Origin: Trichuris trichiura
Lineage: Eukaryota; Nematoda; Enoplea; Trichinellida; Trichuridae
Assembly: GCA_037903355.1 (NCBI GenBank)
Contig: JBAJFE010000014.1
Span: 5,332,001-5,396,000 of the forward strand
Direction: 5' to 3'
DNA length: 64,000 bases
The number at the start of each line of letters is the position of its first letter. Positions within the stretch are counted from its first letter, which is position 1. Below, one piece after another: positions 36,395 through 46,304 of the stretch. The translations under genes were made by a program, and so were the position numbers. A model generated the notes under the pieces. That model did no database searches. It had not been told where the DNA came from and saw nothing but the letters and a program-made list of their open reading frames with translations.

Positions 36395-39300
36395 CTAAAT
36401 ATGCACTGAAGCAGTGTACCGGATGTCACTCCGACTGTCGCCCAAATGCCAACGAGTGGGCCGATACTAAATGCAGCAAAAAAGTGATGGACGTTTAAAG
36501 CTAAAACGCAAGTGCTCACTCGGATTAAAAATTGTCCAGATCGAGAGTGGGGATTATTGTACGCGTAGGCTAACCAACCAACCAAACAAGCCACAGAAAT
36601 AATGACAAATAGAAGGCATACAACGCCACCTGATGAAAGTCCATGACTCTTACCTAAATTGTGGAAAACATAAACGGAGCAGATGGACAAAACTTAAACT
36701 GACCGTCCTTTTTACTTTCCTTGTCGTCATGATCTGCTGTAAGATGAATACCTTTATCGGGATTGGCTCCAGGAACTTTGAGCACATCAGGCTTGACCTT
36801 CGTATTCAGACCTGAAGTTCGACCTGAAGTCTGATCGGTCAATCCGCCTGCTGCTGCTTGAACTGCTGGTTGCAAATGTTCCGTAAGTAACTTGGTATTG
36901 TTAATCGGCCCGCAGTAGAAATCAGGATTAGGAGTTTTGCAACCATACAATAACCAGTCTTGTCGGCGCCTATGCAAGCCTGCTTCGTCAGAGCAAAACG
37001 AACTTCCGCGCTCTTCTGGGACGTTACACCAACTGCAGTTAAATTCTTTTAACGTGACGTTCATGCAGTCCCAGCAATTCGTAAAAGAAATACACACTGC
37101 ATAAAAGAATATACTCCATCAGTTGGCTAAAGAAAACAACACACTTTTTACCTGGACTAGCTCTTATGTCCACCACTGTACCACTCTTTATTTCATCGAA
37201 TGGAATCTCGATCCGATGGTACTCGTATATGATTCTTCGACTTAACGCTAGTTGAAGTCGCATTGAGAATTACGAGCATAATTACTATGTACAATACTTA
37301 TGATCGTATGAGTGAACAAATAAGCATCAGAAAGTCCAACCTTTCGAGGATGGTGCACATCGCTCACGTCAAAAACCGTTATGGGCACCTGAAAAGTTTA
37401 AGCATAGATTTTTTGGCTTCTAGTCTTGCACAGTAATGAGATGCGCTGTGATTGAAAACGGGGTCCAATTCAAAATATCGGAAGTACAATCCAAAGGAAG
37501 CCAAACAAAAGGTAGTGGGCGTGCAACGGGGGAAAACCGAATTAAATATGCAAAAGAGGACATGATGTGCCTGAGGCGTCAAGAAGGAATACGATTAAGG
37601 CTTCTAACTTTCCTACTTCCAAAAAATGTTTTCTTTCCCAAGGTGGACCTAATCTAAACGAAGTAACTTTCGTAGCATTAAAACATTCTCATTTTCTGAA
37701 ACGGCCATATTGCTAGCTTTGAAAACGAGTATGACAGGCTCTAAAAAGCGTACTGGTTTTGAGTTAGTCTTGTTACCAACCATGCTTCGAAAATAGTAAG
37801 GCAGCTTTTGGAGTAGCGGTAATCAAATCAGGACAAAATCACATATAAAGATTCTCAAACACTGCTTGAAGAAAACTGAACTGTCACAACACGACAACCG
37901 GCAGAAGCACTTGATCATAGCAGTGTTTATCTCGTTTAGACATCCTACAGAGCAAATTCATATCTTTGAGTCCACCAGCGTCCTACTATGCTGACATTCA
38001 ATCTAATCATTTTTTCGTCTGGTTTCCTCCTTCCAACCGCTTACACTGTTTGTACGCACGCTAATTGTGTTAAAATAATTTTTGCATAACGCTCTGGTAT
38101 ATCGGAACGATGAACCAATTATTCCTTTTTAAGCAGCTCCCCAGCAGCCTCTCAGCCTTCTGGTCGTGCTCTCGTTAGTGCTCGCTCTTTTAACTAGGTT
38201 CGCCTAACTTTGCTGTATTCTAACGTAATAAAGTATAACGAAAGTTATGCGCCCAGAACGCATCACAACACAAAGTGGCTCCCCAGTGCAGTACGCTTCC
38301 ATCGAGAAACTCAATAAGTCGAATTATGTTTCTTGGAGTTTTCAAATGAAACTGGCGCAGATGGAATGTGACCTGCGGACTGCCGTTCTGCCCGGCGGAG
38401 AGCTGAAGGATGCCGATGGTTACGGAAAGAGTTCGTACGAATCTTGGCAAGAAAAGACATTCGCAAAGATTTGACTCGCCCTAGAGAATGAAGAACGGCA
38501 GCACGTTCAACATTTGCGCTCTCCAAAGCATGTTTCGGAGGAACTACAAAGGCTCTATGTTGCAAAGGAAAGCAGACTGCGTATTCTGCAGCTGCGACGC
38601 CAGTTGTAATTAGAAAATTAGAAAAGCTGGGGCCACAAAAGTAAGGATTTTCATCTCGGAAAAATGAATCGCCTTGTTTCCAAACCAACGAATATTGTTA
38701 CCGAATTATTGAGGGAGATCCTGCCAAGACCATCCTTTGAGGACTCCCTAAAGACTTGGATATTTTGGTTTCTTCCATTTTTAATTCTCCGGAGTCGAGA
38801 TTCAGTTGTGCCGCGGTGAAACGGAGAATAAAAGCCGAATGGGCAAGGCGAATACAGAACAGCGGCGAACGTGCTGAAGACAAAAGTGCTACCGCTATTG
38901 AAAAAAAGCCTACGGACAGAGTTTTACCGTTGAAGGACGAACCTACTTGCTCTTAATGCAGAAAAAATGGATCATTTCATGAACGAATGTTTGCAGAAAG
39001 CAAAAAACTCAGGGGGATGTGCATAAGGTCAGTGAAAGGCAAACAAAGGAGTGCTCCCTCCTGCAACATGTTCGCTTCGTATGGCACTCCCGCAGGGTAC
39101 AGACTGACCGGTTGGGTTATGGACTCTGGAAATAACGGACCACACATACCCTGAAGAACGATAAAAGATTGACGCCGCAAACATGTAAGTTTGCACCGCT
39201 GATGGGTAGACAAAGATTATCAATCAGAAGAAGCAGTTGCCGTCAAATTATTTCATAACAAAGGGACGCTAACGAATTCGTTGCCTATAACGGCATATTC

Positions 39301-42300
39301 TATACCCGGAATCAAATAGCGAGTTTTGTCAGTAAGACAAATGTTAACAACAATCAGAGAATCGACTTCGAGAGACAAGGCTGCCACATATGCGATGAAC
39401 ACAGCAACATGTAATTGAGGCACAGCGACGAGAACGCCTGTACGTTGCAGGAGCGGTGCAAAAGTATTAAGCAAAAGGCTGACGGGCCGATGAAACCACC
39501 CACATTTCAGCGACGACGTAGAAGCCTGTTCGACGCCGACGATACGAGGAATCAGGAGAAATTAAGACGTCAGAAAACTGAGACGCCACAAAAGTACTTT
39601 AAGCAACCGAAAGCTGGCTTTTCAGCTATTACAAACTTCGCCAGTCCATTTCCTTTCCTTCGGTATGTAACTAATCTGGCCTACCTCTACACTACTGGCT
39701 TCACTGCATATAGAACCGCATACAGTTCTATGTGTAGCGAAAGGCAGAAAGCAAACTGTTACGGCGCTGAGCATCATAAAAGCAACGTAAATATCATTCA
39801 GCCATTGTTCAAGAGAATTTGGGTTAGAGAATTCTTTGTATCCATTAGACAGGATGTCAAGCTGGTGACCGGCTCAACAAAGTTGACGTGTGACAGTCAA
39901 GCTACGATTGCCCAAGCGAAAAACTCCGTTGACAGAAACAGAACCTATTCACCACTATTCCGATTGGTCATTTTCGCGCGCTCTGATTGGCTGACATGGT
40001 AAAACGGGAGGGCAGTCGACTTCGAAGTTTGAATAGAAGCGTAAAAGTTTACTTGCCGAAACTGTTTTCGTGCAACATCAGGCGGACACGCTTGACAGGT
40101 AAAGTTGCTAGCCGACTAAATTACTGATGCTCGGCTCCTTGGAGATAACGCGCAAACGCGAGTCAGTTGCGGGCGGTAGCGCTTTTTCGTTACGAGGTCC
40201 CTAACAAAACTAAATGCGCGTTCCACTAGAGACAATAACGGAAGACATGAACAACGTTTTTACCACGATCCATATAGGAAAGTAGAGGACAATCACTTCT
40301 CTTTGAAGCCAGAAGTACTAGTAACTCTGTGTCAGTCAGAGCTTTATTTCTACGATGCAGACGACGTTCGATGCACGGAATTATGTGGCCACTTGGTGGC
40401 CGCGAAATAGATGCGAACGTATGACAAACGTAACACATAGAAAGCGTTTTCGCAGTATGATCAATTCTCTCTGGCTATCGTCTATTTACATTGTAATTAC
40501 TTAAGCAGGAACCTATCAATCACGCAACCTAACAAAAGTAAAAAGGCGCGAACTTGTCAGGAATGTGAGGGAATAGGCGCTAATTACTGCTTGAATTGCC
40601 AAGCAAATGGAAAAACGCTTTCTGGTAACGCGGGCAACTACTTCTTGAAGTGAATGACTTACTTCACGCTCACAAAAGCTGAAAAAATTTATGCTGCAAT
40701 ACTGGGTGATGTGATGGTTATTCTGGTGCAGACGCTTCCTACTAAGCACAACGACTGAAAGAGTGTTTCCCATGCTCAGGATCGCGATCACGAACTATGT
40801 CAATCTCATGTGCTGATTCGGTGAAATGATAGTGCGGAGAGGGGTCAAAGGGCAGTTTCCAACGGGACTTCGGCGACGTCTATGGCCGGATAACATCCTT
40901 TCCAATGAGTTTCAATCCAGCAGCTAGAAGCGTGCATGCGGCCCTTTAGCTCAAAAGTGACCCCCAAACACCTGCTTGGCGGTTCTCGCCCCTTTTGAGA
41001 ATCACTGAATTAAGTGGACTATATCGTGCACTGATGCCATGAAACTAAAGAAGACAGTTGAACCAACATAGCGCACTTACTTCTTTGTAGACGAACCATA
41101 TATCTCCATTTTTATGCAAAGTTAATTGGAAAGTAAAATTTCCTGCTAAAAGTAAACATAACATTCACAATAATCAATCATAACCGCACAAAGGAAGACG
41201 CACCCTCTTGCTGCGTACGCAGAACAACGCTATTCCATTCCACAACGAACATGTCGCCTACAAGTTTTACAGACGCTACTTTTAATCGAAGAAGCATAAC
41301 TTTACCTGTGTCCGCGTAGAGTATGAACGAGTCCTCACTAACCATAGTGTCAAAATTTGCCATCAAAGGTGCGATGTACTGGGTAGCAGCCAACCAGTTA
41401 TGCACATACTCACCAACGTAAACGAAACCTAAATGGATAAAATGAAATCATTTGGCAAAACTACAATTTGACCAACTGACCACCGGTGGCGATGGTTATG
41501 TTTTCTGTTAGGTGCCCGTAGAAAGGAAATTTAAAGCTCAGTTTTTGGCTCTAGAAATATTAAAGATTTCAGCTGGTGTAGATAAGCAAGTTGATAAAAG
41601 GTAAGCACCATGGCACGGCGGTAGGAATTTGACAACTGCGCATGCTTAATTTCGCCCTTTACAGTTGCATTTTGTTGTAGCAATTTAGGGATAGATTGCC
41701 AGTATTCGTTGAATTTGTTAGCCTCCGGTTTGAAAATATGTACAGTATAGTACTTGTGATCGACCTGCAAGTGACATTTTAGGCCAGATCGTTAGCAAAA
41801 CTTTCCAAACTATTCATCACCGTCTGATGTGTTGCATTCAACCACCACTGAGTTTCCTCCGGCGTCTCGAGTCCATCTACGCTTTGGACTCCCGCGTTAC
41901 CTCCCGCGTATGGGTCTTCTTCCCTTTTCAACAAGCGGTGAAAAAATGGTAAGCTCTTTTCTTCTGAATAGGTTATATCCACTAAAGAAGTTTAAGTCAA
42001 TAAAATGCAAAAGAACAATACAAAATCATCTTGTAAAAACGGAAGCAGATGACAAGTAAAAGGCAATTCTACATATCCAACAGAATGCATATCAATTTCT
42101 GATCGCTGTCAAAGGTTTTTTCTGTCTATCTTCCAGCCGCTTGAGTAATTAAATAGAACAAATGCTTTACTAACGGATGGACGAACACTTATTAAGAAGA
42201 ACCAGCGATCCGAGACAAGTTTTGCTTTCAGAAGAGCTCCTCTCGTGCTCCGTATGTCTCCGAGTAACTGTTCATCCATCCGTTGGTAGAACATCTGCTG

Positions 42301-42619
42301 CATTCAACTACAGATATACGTTTACGATGAAGGGGAGAAGCCACTGAAAAAGATCAAAAACGGTGTACAGTACCATTACAAACATTCACTGTTCAAGAGC
42401 ATGCAAATTCGGAATAGCTTATCACTATAGAGCCATGCCATGAAATTTAGTTTATAAAGAAAATCTTTTAAAAAATCACTTACCATTAGCAATCACTTGG
42501 TAAAGGGAAAAAGCAGACAACAGCCAGGCCAGAAAGAGAATTTGTGTTGCTTGAGAAAACCTGCGAAACGACAATAATTCATAGTACATTTTGTTTCACA
42601 CATACCAAATGGTAGGCAT
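36395..42619 (-). CDS. PLXDC: Plexin-domain-containing (TEM7-like) membrane protein
   Basis: Minus-strand exons: 42619-42606, 42560-42484, 41981-41821, 41764-41609, 41550-41481, 41428-41306, 41257-41204, 41142-41081, 37388-37298, 37247-37152, 37096-36704, 36653-36520, 36466-36395. Every junction is GT-AG and in phase; total 1503 nt, 500 aa, the usual family length. Seen: signal peptide at 1-29; a TEM7 extracellular region with FPFYGH, ATQYIAPLMANFD, FVVEW, VGLSDAY and IIYEYHR blocks; a Cys-rich PSI domain from about residue 303 (CWDCMN...FNCSWC...HRRRQDW); a low-complexity stalk; a transmembrane helix at about 442-464; and a short tail (RPTRW...RYTASVHI). Human PLXDC1/2 are surface receptors for PEDF and bind matrix proteins; here the ligand is unknown. 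I cannot choose between PLXDC1 and PLXDC2. Confidence 0.93.
38247..39450 (+). pseudogene. Ty1/Copia gag-protease relic
   Basis: A Copia gag start, IEKLNKSNYVSWSFQMKLAQ, near 38300 runs on through an in-frame stop into ESWQEKTFAKI...LALENEE. A CxxC zinc-knuckle remnant (CSxCRKNG) lies near 38948, then WVMDSG (protease active site, 39113-39130) and a LSVRQM-type block near 39340. Stops and frameshifts interrupt it. It is inserted antisense in the large intron of the plexin-domain gene. The Copia pol relic at 28.4-30.6 kb lies upstream in the same orientation, so the two are not one collinear element. Confidence 0.78.
40715..41007 (-). mobile_element. hAT-type non-autonomous repeat, copy 2
   Basis: On the minus strand it starts CAGTGATTCTCAAAAGGGGC at 41007 and aligns with 16229-16540, including TTTTGAGCTAAAGGGC and GTGCTTAGTAGGAAGC. 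It lies in the large intron of the plexin-domain gene, close to the donor at 41080. Confidence 0.65.
42110..42330. repeat. Foldback-family member
   Basis: CTTTACTAACGGATGGACGAACACTTATTA at the left pairs with GTTCATCCATCCGTTGGTAGAACATC at the right; the centre keeps CTTTCAGAAGAGCTC. It lies in the second intron of the plexin-domain gene, the only 502-nt intron of that gene. Confidence 0.7.
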
Positions 42620-42639
42620 GCTTTAACGATTTAATTCAT

Positions 42640-43470
42640 TCTAATTGCAAACCCAAGAAAGTACGATAGTTCCACCTCCTCCTCGCAACGCACTAAGAAG
42701 GAACCTCAAGTCAGTGCTCAACGTGCAAATATTCACCTTCGTGTGATGCGTAGGAACTAGTCCTTCGTAAAAATGGATGTAATTCAACAACCATTTCTGA
42801 CTTTAAACTGCAGAAGTCAGAATCATTTCAATAGTTTGACAGCCATATAGAAATTCTCCTTGCTGTTCACGTTTACAGAGACGTAGGTCACTGCTTTTTA
42901 TTTTTACGTAACTTTTGTGAAACCGATTGGAGAACACGTTTAATTTGCTCAATGACTTTCTAATCGCAAGAAGAAAAATCATAAGCAGTTTATGATTGAA
43001 TCAAACATTATAGGGAATTAGAATAACGGAAATATCAGAATATACTGAAACTACCCAGTTTGATCGCCAGCGAAGCAATCGCAGGCAGTTGTTAGGCATG
43101 AAATCGTTACTGCTAGTTGTAGAGCCCAAAGCTAAACTGAGGTTTCATGCCTAACTCTTACGACAACGTAGATGATGCATATTTGGGAATTTGTGAAACC
43201 TGACGAATTTGCACGACCGTTCTGTCTTTAAAACAGTCGCAACGGGTTTTAAACGCATCTTTAGCATAACGCCAGCTTTACAAATGTTTTTAGCGCCGCA
43301 TCCCACCGATGGTCCACCAATTAGGGACCCAGCAGGGTGCGTACCTACGCAGTACAGAGAAACAATCGAGAAGAAATGCAGCAATGGGTCTCTTCCTCTG
43401 CTGTCTGCAAACAATACAATATCTTGGCCATAACTACGCTTGTTCCACTCGTAAGCGTACAGTTAGATTT
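42640..43470. other. Upstream region of the plexin-domain gene
   Basis: Lies 5' of the minus-strand start at 42619 and probably includes its promoter. An open frame on each strand at about 43151-43433 has no recognisable motif. Nothing else seen. Confidence 0.4.
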
Positions 43471-43477
43471 AAAAAAC

Positions 43478-43660
43478 ACTGATTATGCGGTTGTGCGTAC
43501 CACCCTCGTGTTTTGACTTTGCCAATTACCCTGTTCTGCCCTTGCCTCAGCCTTAACCTAAACTTAAAACCTATATTTTGCCTTAAGCTTAGGTAAGGGC
43601 AGAACAGGATAGCTGCCAAAACCATTACATGAAAGTGGGACGCATAACCGCACAATCGGT
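43478..43660. repeat. Inverted repeat with CCTGTTCTGCCC core
   Basis: Left arm GATTATGCGGTTGTGCGTAC...TTTGCCAATTACCCTGTTCT is mirrored by the complement of 43580-43660. The loop is AT-rich around 43560-43575. The inner sequence (AGGCTTAGG-like, GGGCAGAACAGGAT) recurs at about 49893-49923, and AGAACAGGATGGCC again at 50681. Confidence 0.75.
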
Positions 43661-43904
43661 ATTTTCCAAAATCTTTTTGTACATTTACGAGAGAACAAAC
43701 GCGGTTACTCTCAAGATACTGTACTGTTTGCAGGCAAATAAGGGAGAGGACTAGAACGCATGTTTGAAAACGCGATGTTTTGTAATAGACGTGTAGGTTT
43801 TAATTTAAAAAGTTTACGGCTCTTCTTTATTTCAAGCCTGCCTGGCATACTGTAATTCTGGGACACCGAAGATTGCAGGTTCCCATTTCGGCGAGCATTT
43901 TTGC

Positions 43905-44040
43905 TCCCTTACACCGCTGAAGATGCAACGTGAGCAGTTTCGAAACTTAAGCTATCGAATTGTTCTGTATTTTTTCTAACAATTTGCCCATCCATTTGCT
44001 GGCAGGGCATTTCGAAGTTTATTTATGGATACGCCAAACA
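43905..44040. repeat. Degenerate member of the foldback family
   Basis: GCAACGTGAGCAGTTTCGAA, GTTCTGTATTTTTTCTAACA, then ATTTGCCCATCCATTTGCTG and GCAGGGCAT, in the order seen at 35.4 and 53.8 kb. Confidence 0.6.
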
Positions 44041-44509
44041 GGCCAAAATCCGTAAACCAGAGATCAACCATGAAACAATATTTTTTCCGTACGATTCGGG
44101 ACCGCTCTTGTTTCGTCGTCAGCCATGTAAGAGTGTAGATGTCTATTGGGTAAGGTATTGAAGTAGGCACATGGGATAGTGTGTGTAATTAGCCAGGTAC
44201 GGTGCAGCACTGGAATTTATTAATTAGCGCAACCCATACCTTGCTAACCGCCACACTATTGTCGCGACTGAGGGTGAAACCGTTTTCGATGTAAAGCGCC
44301 TCCTTTATGCGCCGCAGGTGAAAAAGGCTTACGCGAAAGTTTCTTGCTCTTGGGTCGAGTGAGCACTGAGAAGCATGCTCCAGGATTATGGCGGCTTAGA
44401 CCGCTTCTTCCACGACCTTTCTCAGGTTCACTGTAGGTGGACGCCCGGAGCCGGTAGTAGGTTTCCCTTTGAGTTTTTGTAGTACAGTGTGGTAGTACAT
44501 TGTGGTGTC

Positions 44510-46119
44510 GTCAAGTTTCTGGCTTAAGCACCTCGTGAATTTCACATCTTCAATTCGATGTAATTTCTAGACCTATATTTGCCATTTCTTCACTAGACGC
44601 TTTTCGGGAACGTCATCTCACTTGCAGTGAATTTTTCATAAATCTTGTACCAGAATGCGATCAGGGAGGACGACAGGTGACAGCAACACCAACGGGTCAA
44701 CTAGTCGTGCAACATAGCTCAACAACTCGCGTTCCGTCTGTTCCACGGGCAAAGAGACTCTAAAAGAGGAATGCATTATACCTCCAAGGCAGTCTCATGT
44801 TAAGCTGAGTATTGTCTCAGCGCCTCTCGCTAAGAGGCATGCTTACGATTGCTTCTGATGACTCCCGAGTTGGTACGCCACGTAAGAATGCTGGGACAGT
44901 CGTAGCTCTGGTCCTCAAGTGAAATCCAGTTTTGCTCAGCAAAACATCCATCTCTTCCCGTGCCCTTTTCGCTTTTTCTACGGCATCAGACGACTCCAGC
45001 CAATTTTCTACGTATACGTTCAACATTGTGCCAGCTGCTCTTGCATAGTGAGCTTGATAATCCAACACTGCTCGACGTAATGCGTACATACAGACGCGAG
45101 GCGAAGAAGCAGCATCTAATAGGTGTGCCTGTATTTCAAAGGTGTTTGGCTTGTGCGTAGATCCTGGTTGGCGTTAGAAGAAGCGCAGTGCTAATCTAGC
45201 CTCCCGTCTCATTTTGACTTGGTAGTACATTCGTTCTACATCCGCAGATACTGAAATTTTGCTCTGTCGGAAACGGAGAAGTACATCGCAAAGGTTTAGG
45301 AGCTAGTCTGCTCTTTTCAGCAGACAATTATTCAAAGGTATGCCTTGGTGCTGAGCTGAAGGATCGAGAACGACGCGTATCTTCATTCCTTGGGTATCCT
45401 AGACCACATGGTGCAGTAGGAATCACACTCTGCCTGCGGATTTCTGGTCGATCAGCTCGACTCTTTCCGCGTGACCATGGACAACATACTACCGTATTGT
45501 TTCACTGTTCTCCTGTGCTACTCAAGCATCCTTCAACAGGCGACGTTTGTTAGCAAAATGTCGCTTCAAAGCATACGCACAATTGCATGATAGCTCAATT
45601 CCCTCTGATTTCCACTGGAAGCCCATTTCGTATCGTTCCCCGCCAAACTGTATTGCGATATCCAGAATGTCTTATGCAGCTCGTTCCTCGGTTGTCATCT
45701 TCCTGGGACTGCGAGGCTTGCGAACAGGTTGCTATCGATCAACCGCTTCATCAGTCCCGCGAATGCGCCCTCACCTTTCGCGGTGTGTCGCCTTACCCAT
45801 CGAGTTACAGCCAACCACTGTTTACCAAATGGAGTTAAGACCCCAGCAGAGTATGCCTGTGCATTCTGCTCAATCTTGATGTCGGTCTATCGATGTGCCT
45901 AAGGCACTTCCATACCAATGAGAACTTCTACTCACTCTAGTGTGGCCGTCGTAAATTTGAAGACTTTTAGATTGTTCCCTTGCTTTTTTATCATTGCTAA
46001 AGGTATAGTTTTAATTCCAAGACGTAGGTATGAAGCTACTATAGCTTTCCTGAAATTAGGTTTCATCTTTCTGTTTAACGGCGAAACTTTACAACTTGTT
46101 CGCTGCGCTTCAATGGGGC
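44510..46119 (-). pseudogene. BEL/Pao polyprotein relic
   Basis: Read on the minus strand from 46119 downwards, BEL/Pao pol blocks follow in order with frame changes: a VEVLIGMEV protease-end remnant (about 45935), ERYEMGFQWKSE (about 45640), ERVELIDQKSAGRV (about 45460), KIRVVLDPSAQHQGIPLNNC (about 45380), LCDVLLRFRQ plus ADVERMYYQVKM (about 45290-45210), MYALRRAVLDYQAHY and the RT active-site box YVENWLES in place of YVDD (about 45090-45000), then LVDPLVLLSPVVLPDRIL (about 44700). Stops interrupt it repeatedly. Its 5' part continues beyond the Ty3 insertion at 49153. Confidence 0.85.
46115..46119 (+). repeat. 5-bp target-site duplication, left
   Basis: GGGGC immediately before the 5' LTR; the identical GGGGC is at 49153-49157 immediately after the 3' LTR. 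Confidence 0.93.
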
Positions 46120-46289
46120 TGTGGTGTATATTCTCATGTACTATTCGCAGTATAAGTCGCATGTGTACTCAGTGTGAACGTGCATGCAAGAGTTTTCTGT
46201 AATTTTGGGGTACGGTGTTAGTTAGCTTACTTGTGTGTCCGTCTCTGCTTGTGTGCGTGTGAGTAAACAGCAGCATCAAATACGTTACA
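46120..46289 (+). repeat. 5' LTR of Ty3/gypsy element
   Basis: 170 bp, starts TGTGG and ends TTACA (TG...CA). It reads identical to 48983-49152 base for base, so the insertion is recent. Just downstream is TGGCGACGAG (46295-46304), a plausible tRNA primer-binding site a few bases after the LTR. Confidence 0.95.
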
Positions 46290-46304
46290 TCTCTGGCGAC
46301 GAGT

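Larger units (their letters stand above)
37389..41080 (-). other. Large intron of the plexin-domain gene
   Basis: The only long intron (3.69 kb) among twelve; the other introns of this gene are 45-58 nt, except one of 502 nt (42483-41982). Donor GAA|GTAAGT, acceptor TTTTCAG|GTGCCC, phase 0. It contains antisense Copia gag-protease sequence (38247-39450) and a hAT-type repeat (40715-41007). The stretch 39450-40700 shows nothing recognised. Confidence 0.85.

Noticed and set aside
45547..45879. Two overlapping plus-strand frames of 83-110 codons
   Set aside because: The minus strand carries ordered BEL/Pao motifs here; the plus frames are shadows.
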